A stretch of 64,000 nt of DNA, from the NCBI GenBank assembly GCA_965223435.1, contig CBDCWQ010000023.1:1922001-1986000 (forward strand), in the 5' to 3' direction. Made by a program: the position numbers and the translations under genes. Within the stretch, counting starts at the first letter, position 1, and each line of letters begins with the position of its first letter. The notes beneath the pieces were generated by a model. The model did no database searches and was not told the origin of the DNA. It saw only the letters and a program-made list of their open reading frames with translations. This document shows positions 58,013 through 64,000 of the stretch, in pieces. Origin of the DNA: CBDCWQ01 sp965223435 (GTDB taxonomy: Bacteria > Myxococcota > Kuafuiibacteriia > Kuafuiibacteriales > Kuafuiibacteriaceae).

Positions 58013-58609
58013 TCAAAAGTCTCGAAGGATCTCCTCTTTGGTCCTTTGGAACTCTTCCTCGGTCAGGAGCCCGCTTTTTTGAGCCTCTTGCAGCTCTTCT
58101 AGGCGCCTTTTTAAAGATTTATTGTGTTGGTGCTCGGCCGCCTTTTCGGTCTTCTTGTCTTGGTAGATTCGCTCGAACATCGAACGGAGCTCCTCTTTGG
58201 ATGCGCCTCGGCCGCTTTTGAAGTAGTGGTCGCTGACTTCGCCGATGGCGAAAGTCAGGGCGTAGGCCATAGACAGGGACATCGCCCAGCCCAAGAAGGG
58301 GACAACTTTGGCGGCAGCCATGATGATGTTTTGGGAGACGATAGAGGCCCCGAGGGTGCTGAGGATTTCGATTACGGATTTCTTGTCGAGGCGGTGGCCA
58401 TGAATTCGCCCGATGCCCTGAACCATGCCGATCTGAATGGGGGCGATGAGCGCCGAATCCACGAACGGAACGGGCTGAATGGCCACTGCGGCGGAGGCGA
58501 TGCTGGAGACTTGAATCAACTCGCGAATCGCCGTCGTTCGTTCGGATTCGCTGGCTTTTTCAAAATCATCCTCCAAAAGGCGCTTCAGGGTCTCCAGGTA
58601 GGGTGCCAT
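58013..58609 (-). CDS. DUF697-like membrane protein with SHOCT tail
   Basis: A 198-residue protein. Residues ~20-125 have the glycine/proline-interrupted hydrophobic segments of the DUF697 family (IASAAVAIQPVPFVDSALIA, IQIGMVQGIGRIHGH, MAAAKVVPFLGWAMSLSMAY) with SVIEILSTLGASI between. The C-terminus is a charged helix and a short SHOCT-like motif (SGLLTEEEFQRTKEEIL). DUF697 proteins are often found with small GTPases or in the YcjF family; no GTPase gene is adjacent. The start is ATG 58609 (a GTG at 58651 is also open). Role unknown. Confidence 0.75.
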   Translation of the reverse strand: MAPYLETLKRLLEDDFEKASESERTTAIRELIQVSSIASAAVAIQPVPFVDSALIAPIQIGMVQGIGRIHGHRLDKKSVIEILSTLGASIVSQNIIMAAAKVVPFLGWAMSLSMAYALTFAIGEVSDHYFKSGRGASKEELRSMFERIYQDKKTEKAAEHQHNKSLKRRLEELQEAQKSGLLTEEEFQRTKEEILRDF

Positions 58610-58655
58610 TCTCCACCAAACTAACCCTCGGGTCCCTTCGATCGCAACCACGTGA

Positions 58656-58945
58656 GCTGGTCGACGCGCACAGCTTCAGTCACCGCCCATTCGGCCCTAC
58701 GGGGCCTGGTTCGAAGTCACCGGCCCACCCGTGACCCTCGGCTCACAGGCCACTCCGGTGGGCGCCCGCATGCAATACCAGGGCGCCAAGGGATTCATCC
58801 CATGGCTCCCAACCCACGAACCCCGTTCGGACCTATGCGGGCGAGCTTCGAGATTGATTTTGACGAATCACGAAAGAACCGATGAGGCATCTGGAACGCT
58901 CTTTTCGCCGCGTGCCGTGAAGGTCATCAGGGGCGTTACGCTCAC
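58656..58945 (+). pseudogene. Degenerate fragment (EVTG..LGSQ motif) in intergenic region
   Basis: Between the DUF697-like gene and the TPR gene, frame 3 encodes RPYGAWFEVTGPPVTLGSQA and then TPVGARMQYQGAKGF, related in DNA and protein to the fragment at 1540-1764. The frame has no start of its own before the motif and loses any recognisable sense after ~58800. The rest of the region shows no promoter or RNA gene. Probably the remnant of a dispersed gene family. Confidence 0.4.
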
Positions 58946-59062
58946 ATGTGGGTGGAAGCCCGAAAGGGGGCGTGGTTGTGGGGGGCCTCGTTTGACCACT
59001 CCGCGAGCAAGATCAGGGCCATCTCGACGGACGAATTGGGACCGTGCTACAACCCGAACTCT

Positions 59063-62000
59063 ATGGCAGCAGGCCGCGGTGTCGACTCTCGTGAGCCCTC
59101 GCTCTCGGTTTCGAGCGAAGCTCTCGAAGAGGGAAATGAAGATCTCAGGACAGAAGATCCGGCTGTGGGTGAACCGGGCCCAAACGGGGTGCACCCCCCC
59201 GAGGGTGCCCTGGGTTCCGCCGCGGAGGAAGAGGAGCTGGTGCTGCTGCCCGTGGCCAGCGATGCGGTTGAGCTTCCACCTCTTCCCGAGGTGGGCGAAA
59301 CAAAGGACGGTCTTCCGTTTTGTGCAGACGACGGCGCTGAGTGGTTGCTCCTGATCAAACACTACGAGGCGGAAGCGAAAACCATCGGAGCGGATCCCCG
59401 TTCGGCTCACTTATATCTTGAGATCGGCCGCATATGGGAGGAAAACCTAGCAAAACCACGCAATGCAGCGATGGCATATCAGCGGGCGTTTAATCTCGAT
59501 CCCCATAATAAGGCGGTTTTGCACGCCTCCCGCCGTCTGTTCACCATCGTTGGCAAATGGGCGATGGTGGTCCAGATTCTGGGTTACGAAATTGACGGTG
59601 CCGAAGATGATGAGACCAAGGCCACGCTCTATGCTGAAAAAGGCATGGTCTTGGGTGATAAGCTCAAAAGCCCCGAGGAAGCTCAAAGCGCCTTTCGCGA
59701 AGCCCTCAATCTGTGGCCCGCGGAGCCTCTGGCATTGGATGCCCTTGAGCGCTTTCATCTGCAGCACCGAGAATATGACCAGCTTTACGGTGTCTATTTT
59801 CGCGCCCTAGAAGCAACTCGTGTTGCTAAGCGCAGGCTCCCTCTCCTGCTTAGTTTGGGCCAACTGGCAGAAGATCGCCTCGAGGATGCGTCGGCGGCGC
59901 TCGGGCACTACCGGGAAGTCTTGGAGGTCGATCCCGGAAATCGAATCGCGTTGGCCGCGCGTCGTCGGCTGGCCCTCATGGCGTCGCAGTTCGACGAATT
60001 GATTACGACTTTGACGTTGTCGGCAGACGCCGCAGACAAATCGAGCGATTCCGCGCAATATTTGCTGGCCGCGGCGCGTATTCAACGCCAGAAGTTTCAC
60101 GCGGCCGACAAGGCGGTCATGACCCTACTCAAGGCCCTTGAGTACGCACCTGAGGATCTTGCGATCCTCAAGGAGATCGAGTTTCTCTACGAAGAGAACC
60201 AACGCTACGATGAAGTCGTCAAGGTTCTTCGGCGAGAAGTTGAGGTTACGGAAAAGGCGCGGGAGCGGGTGCCTGTTTTGTTCAAGTTGGCGTCACTTCT
60301 CGATGAGCGGATGGATCAGCCCGAAGAGGCTATCCCGGTACTGCAAGAAGCCGTTTCGCTCATGCCCGATTATGTGCCTGCAACGCAAGCCCTGGGGCGG
60401 CTTCTTGAGAAAACTGAGCGCTGGGTCGAACTGACGAAGCTTTTTGAGGGCGAAGCGGAGGCCGAAGGGGACAAGGAAGTCCAGGTTATCAAGCTCTTCA
60501 AGATGGCTGAGATTCTCCACGACAAGCTTGATAAGGACGAAGAAGCTAAACTTGCGCTCAAACGCTTGCTGGCGCTCAAGGCCGACTACGCTCCAGGAAG
60601 AAAGCTGTTTGAGTCAATTCTCCAAAAGCAGGAGGCCTGGGAGGAGCTGGCGGAGCTGTACGAGGCCGAGCTCTCTTTTGCTGAAGATCGTGATCATCGC
60701 GTGTTTTTGCTTTCTCGAATTGGAAGCATTGCCGAGGAAAAACTCCAGGATTTCGACCGGGCGTGGTCCGCATATGAGAGGGTGCTCGAGATTTCTCCGC
60801 AGCATCTACACGCCATTCGCACCCTGGTTCGCATTGCGCAAAAGCGGGAGGCCTGGCGCGATCTTTTGCGGATCAGTGAGCGGGAGGTTGAAGCGGCCCA
60901 GGACCAATCCGAGGTGGTGCGTGTTCTTCATCGGATCGGTTCGATCACCGAAGAGCACCTCAGTGACATCGAAGGGGCTGCGGCGAAATATGAACAGGTG
61001 CTGAGTTTGGCGCCCACATATCTGCCTGCGCTTCGGAGCCTGGGGCGGCTCTACCACCGGATGGGTCGTTGGGAAGACCTCGTGTCCATGTATCGGCGCG
61101 AAGCAGAGGTCTCAAGATCCGATCACCAAGCGGTGGCGCTGTTGTTTCGGATGGGCGCGGTTTACCTCGACTATTTAGGTGCCCGCTCGGATGCCGCACG
61201 ATGTTATCAAGAGGTTCTTGAACGACAGCCTGAGAATTTGGCTGCGCTTCGGGCTTTGCGTGAGCTCTACGCTCAAGATGGAGAGCACGAACCCTTGGTG
61301 GAAGTGCTGCTGACCGAAGCGCGGACTCTGGATGATGTGAAGGAGCGTTCTCGTTGTTTGGTTCGCGCGGCCGAAATCACGGAGGAAAAACTCCTTCGAG
61401 CGGACAAGGCGGCGGAGCTTCACCAGGAGGTTTTACGACTCGGTCAGAGTTTTGACGCGTCGATTCGCGCGCTGGTGCGTATCTATTCGAAGGAGGGAAT
61501 GTGGGAGGCGCTTTCGCAGGCTCTGCGGAGTGCGGCCGGACACGCCCAAGAGGATGCCGCCAAGGCGGCTATTTTGGTGCGTTTGGCCGAAGTGATGGGC
61601 GATCATCTGGGTAAGCTTGAGGCCGCCTCAGAGTGCTTGGAGGACGCCCACAAACTCTCTCCCGACGATCGCAATATCACTGGACAGCTTGAGCGTACAA
61701 GCATTGCGCGCAGAGACTGGGACCGGGCCGTGACCGCCGCCAGAGCTTTGGCCGACAGCGAAGAGGATCCATCCCTGTTTGCTTCTAGGCAGGTGCGGTT
61801 GGCGGCTATGCAGGAGACTCAGCTTGAGCCGTCTGGTTCAGGGGCCGAATCGTATCGCCGCGCTTTACAGAGTGTTCCGGACCATCCGGTGGCGACGCGG
61901 GCGCTCGAAGTATCTTATCTTCGAGCACGCAACTGGCCTGGGCTCGCTGCGCTCTACGAGCGAGAGGCCGTCCTTTGTGACGACGAAACGAAGAAGGCGG

Positions 62001-64000
62001 TGCTTTTTTGCCGAGCGGGAGGGCTTCTTTATCAGCAGCTTGAGGCCCCGGATCTGGACCGTGTGGCGAGCTTATTCCAGCGAGCTCTCGAGCTTGAGCC
62101 AGACTCCATGCCTGCGCTTTTGGGCCTCCGAAAGGTATCCGTGGACCGAGGTGATGTGGACACCTCGCTCGATTGTCTGGAGCGCGAGACCCAATTGGTT
62201 ACAGAGGAGGAGCGTCGGCGAGAGCTCATCTTTGCCAGCGCAGAGATCTACGAGGACCAAAAACAAGATCTCGAACAGGCTTGTTCTTTGTACGAAGAGC
62301 TCCTTGAACAAGTTCCCACCCACCGAGGAGCATACGATCGGCTACGGGGAATTTATGACCAGCTGGGAAAAAATGAGGCCCTGTATCAGCTGTCCGAGAG
62401 GAGAGCTCGGGCGCTGACGGGTCCCAATGAGCAGGCGCTCGCCTATGGGCTTGCGGGGCAGATCGCTCTTGAGCGTTTGAAAGACGAAGGGCGGGCTATC
62501 GACTGTTACAAGGAGGTCCTGGCGCGTGATGAGGCCAACGCGGATGCGTTGGTTCGGCTGGGGCCGCTTCTTATGGACGGTGAGGAATGGGACCAAGCCA
62601 TCGACGTGTTTCAGCGGACATTGGCGATTTCGAAGGACCCTGAAGTGCAATTTGTCTGCTTCCGATCGTTGGGTGTAATCTACCAGGAGCAGCGTCAAGA
62701 TCTGGTAAAATGTGTGCAGTCCTTTCAGGCTGCGCTCAGGCACGCCCCGGAGGATAGAGACTGTTTTCGTCGGTTGGTGTCGGTGTACCGCGAGGCCAAT
62801 GATTGGAATTCCGCAATCAATGTTCTCCTTCGCTTGGTGGACGCTGAGCCGAAATTAGACGACAAAGTCGCAACGCTGCTCGAGTTGTCGACACTGTACG
62901 AAACCGGGGTTCAGGATATCAGGAAAGCCATCGTTGCGTGTCGCAAGGCCCTAGAGCTTGAACCGACCAACGACGAGGTTGCTCTTCGGCTCGCCGGTCT
63001 GTTCGAGCGGGTCGAAGACTGGAAGAGTCTCGCCGAGCTGGGATCGACTTTCATGCGGGGGTTGCCCAAAAACGAGAAGGCGCGTGCGCTTCCTTTGCAA
63101 TTGAAGCTCGCAGACGTATACGAGACAAAACTCAACGACCCCACGCGAGCGATTACCAGTCTTCTTCATGCTGCCGAAGCTGCGGGCGACGCTCCCGAGG
63201 CCCTGGTTCATCTGGCGAAGCTCTACGCGAAATCAGAAGAAAGCTTTCCCCAGGCTATCGATACGCACCGGCGTTTGCTTGCTCAGGACCCTTTTAGAGT
63301 CGAGAGCTACCATGAAATGCACCGCATGTTTGAGGAACGAGGTCAGCACGACAAGGCCTTCGTAACGGCCGAAGTTTTGGTGTTTTTGCAGGCCCATGTT
63401 GAGGCGGAGTTTGTGTACTATCGTGAACACATCGCCAGAGTGCCTGATCATCCTGGGGGACAGCTTTCGGCCACGGACCACAAACGGTGCATTGTCCATC
63501 CGCTTGAGCGCGGTCCGGTTCGTGAGCTCTTGGAGGTTCTCAGTCCGGAGTCTGCGCGCGCGTTTCCCGGAGATTTAGGGCGCTACAAGCTGAACAAGAG
63601 CTCGGACCGCCACGGCCCCAAGTCGGCTTTGCCCCTTCGGAAACTCGCTGATGAGATCGCATTGGCGCTCGGCGCTCCAGCGTTTGATCTTTGGGTCACC
63701 TCCGTAAAGCAGTTGGAGCTCAGCCTTATGCTCGAGAACGAGCGCCCCCCCGCGCTGATTGCCGGCTCCGCGGTGGGTCGCCGTATCAAGGACAAAGACC
63801 GGAGGTTCATGGTCGCCCGGGAGCTTGAGCGCCTCAAGGGGGGGCACCAGCTGTTGGGCTTGCTATCCCCCGACGACTTTGAGGCGCTGCTCTTGTCCGC
63901 GGTGAAATTTGCGAACCCGCGGCAAAAGATGGGTGGCAAGGAACAGATCGTGAAGCGAATGCAAGACCGCCTGGCCCGGGGGATTTCGGGCAAAATACGG
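59063..64000 (+). CDS. Giant tetratricopeptide (TPR)-repeat protein, N-terminal part
   Basis: Frame 2 is open from a stop at 58883 to the window end, so the C-terminus is missing; 1,646 codons are present from ATG 59063 (ATG 58946 is also possible). After an acidic, Ser/Glu-rich N-terminus (~residues 1-90, no signal peptide), it is built of 35-40-residue helical repeats in pairs. Typical units read LYLEIGRIWEENLAKPRNAA with AYQRAFNLDPHNKAV, and LFKLASLLDERMDQPEEAI. About 30 such units are visible to near residue 1450, then a less repetitive region (from ATDHKRCIVHPLERGPVREL) with LRKLADEIALALGAPAFDLW. Proteins of this kind are common in myxobacteria; TPR arrays scaffold protein complexes. It is cytoplasmic or peripheral. 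Partners are unknown. Confidence 0.85.
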   Translation, partial: MAAGRGVDSREPSLSVSSEALEEGNEDLRTEDPAVGEPGPNGVHPPEGALGSAAEEEELVLLPVASDAVELPPLPEVGETKDGLPFCADDGAEWLLLIKHYEAEAKTIGADPRSAHLYLEIGRIWEENLAKPRNAAMAYQRAFNLDPHNKAVLHASRRLFTIVGKWAMVVQILGYEIDGAEDDETKATLYAEKGMVLGDKLKSPEEAQSAFREALNLWPAEPLALDALERFHLQHREYDQLYGVYFRALEATRVAKRRLPLLLSLGQLAEDRLEDASAALGHYREVLEVDPGNRIALAARRRLALMASQFDELITTLTLSADAADKSSDSAQYLLAAARIQRQKFHAADKAVMTLLKALEYAPEDLAILKEIEFLYEENQRYDEVVKVLRREVEVTEKARERVPVLFKLASLLDERMDQPEEAIPVLQEAVSLMPDYVPATQALGRLLEKTERWVELTKLFEGEAEAEGDKEVQVIKLFKMAEILHDKLDKDEEAKLALKRLLALKADYAPGRKLFESILQKQEAWEELAELYEAELSFAEDRDHRVFLLSRIGSIAEEKLQDFDRAWSAYERVLEISPQHLHAIRTLVRIAQKREAWRDLLRISEREVEAAQDQSEVVRVLHRIGSITEEHLSDIEGAAAKYEQVLSLAPTYLPALRSLGRLYHRMGRWEDLVSMYRREAEVSRSDHQAVALLFRMGAVYLDYLGARSDAARCYQEVLERQPENLAALRALRELYAQDGEHEPLVEVLLTEARTLDDVKERSRCLVRAAEITEEKLLRADKAAELHQEVLRLGQSFDASIRALVRIYSKEGMWEALSQALRSAAGHAQEDAAKAAILVRLAEVMGDHLGKLEAASECLEDAHKLSPDDRNITGQLERTSIARRDWDRAVTAARALADSEEDPSLFASRQVRLAAMQETQLEPSGSGAESYRRALQSVPDHPVATRALEVSYLRARNWPGLAALYEREAVLCDDETKKAVLFCRAGGLLYQQLEAPDLDRVASLFQRALELEPDSMPALLGLRKVSVDRGDVDTSLDCLERETQLVTEEERRRELIFASAEIYEDQKQDLEQACSLYEELLEQVPTHRGAYDRLRGIYDQLGKNEALYQLSERRARALTGPNEQALAYGLAGQIALERLKDEGRAIDCYKEVLARDEANADALVRLGPLLMDGEEWDQAIDVFQRTLAISKDPEVQFVCFRSLGVIYQEQRQDLVKCVQSFQAALRHAPEDRDCFRRLVSVYREANDWNSAINVLLRLVDAEPKLDDKVATLLELSTLYETGVQDIRKAIVACRKALELEPTNDEVALRLAGLFERVEDWKSLAELGSTFMRGLPKNEKARALPLQLKLADVYETKLNDPTRAITSLLHAAEAAGDAPEALVHLAKLYAKSEESFPQAIDTHRRLLAQDPFRVESYHEMHRMFEERGQHDKAFVTAEVLVFLQAHVEAEFVYYREHIARVPDHPGGQLSATDHKRCIVHPLERGPVRELLEVLSPESARAFPGDLGRYKLNKSSDRHGPKSALPLRKLADEIALALGAPAFDLWVTSVKQLELSLMLENERPPALIAGSAVGRRIKDKDRRFMVARELERLKGGHQLLGLLSPDDFEALLLSAVKFANPRQKMGGKEQIVKRMQDRLARGISGKIR

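Noticed and set aside
58731..59354. Plus-strand open frame of about 207 codons before the TPR gene
   Set aside because: Only its first ~30 residues match the fragment near 1.6 kb; the rest is Arg/Pro-rich and overlaps the TPR gene in another frame.

Overview
The window comes from a Gram-negative bacterium: it has LpxC for lipid A synthesis, many lipobox-type signal peptides and secreted proteins. Several features fit a deltaproteobacterial or Myxococcota-type genome: very large TPR and multidomain secreted proteins, an imuA-imuB-dnaE2 mutasome behind a CTGAAC-N4-GTTCAG palindrome (the myxobacterial LexA-box pattern), FG-GAP and FnIII-tailed metalloproteases, and high GC. The exact taxon cannot be fixed from the sequence alone. 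No rRNA, tRNA, CRISPR array or intact insertion sequence was seen.

Layout. 1-0.4 kb: end of larE. 0.5-4.7 kb: poorly conserved envelope proteins with tandem and inverted repeats, then a lipoprotein with a lamin-tail-like domain. 4.9-7.3 kb (minus): a secreted helical-repeat protein. 7.6-22.9 kb: a secretion island with a reprolysin-like metzincin with three FnIII domains (plus), a 3,289-residue secreted protein here called giant A (minus), and an astacin-like lipoprotein with an FG-GAP propeller (plus). 23.2-23.8 kb: a small lipoprotein. 24.0-29.2 kb: imuA-imuB-dnaE2. 29.3-31.2 kb: yebC-ruvC-ruvA. 31.4-45.1 kb (minus): a second, paralogous giant of about 4,545 residues (giant B), lying between ruvA and ruvB. 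45.4-49.9 kb: ruvB, lpxC, pabB (minus) and a zinc-ribbon/thioredoxin membrane protein. 50-54.9 kb: an EF-G (minus), two small proteins and an ABC-2 exporter pair. 55-58.6 kb: an M28 peptidase with PDZ (minus), a GT4 glycosyltransferase and a DUF697-like membrane protein (minus). 59-64 kb: start of a giant TPR protein that runs off the window.

The most striking content is the pair of giants. They share an N-terminal half (GWNL-type domain, Asp-box/BNR propeller, a CxCxxCWCE cysteine motif and an alpha/alpha-toroid glycosidase-like domain). Their C-terminal halves carry modules that look like cholera/pertussis-toxin-type ADP-ribosyltransferases, with R, S/T and E signature positions retained in three of them. 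Giant A also ends in two retropepsin-like aspartyl protease lobes. Secreted metalloproteases lie on both sides of giant A. Together this suggests an extracellular attack, processing or defence apparatus. That function is inference; the modular homology is read from motifs and needs profile or structure searches.
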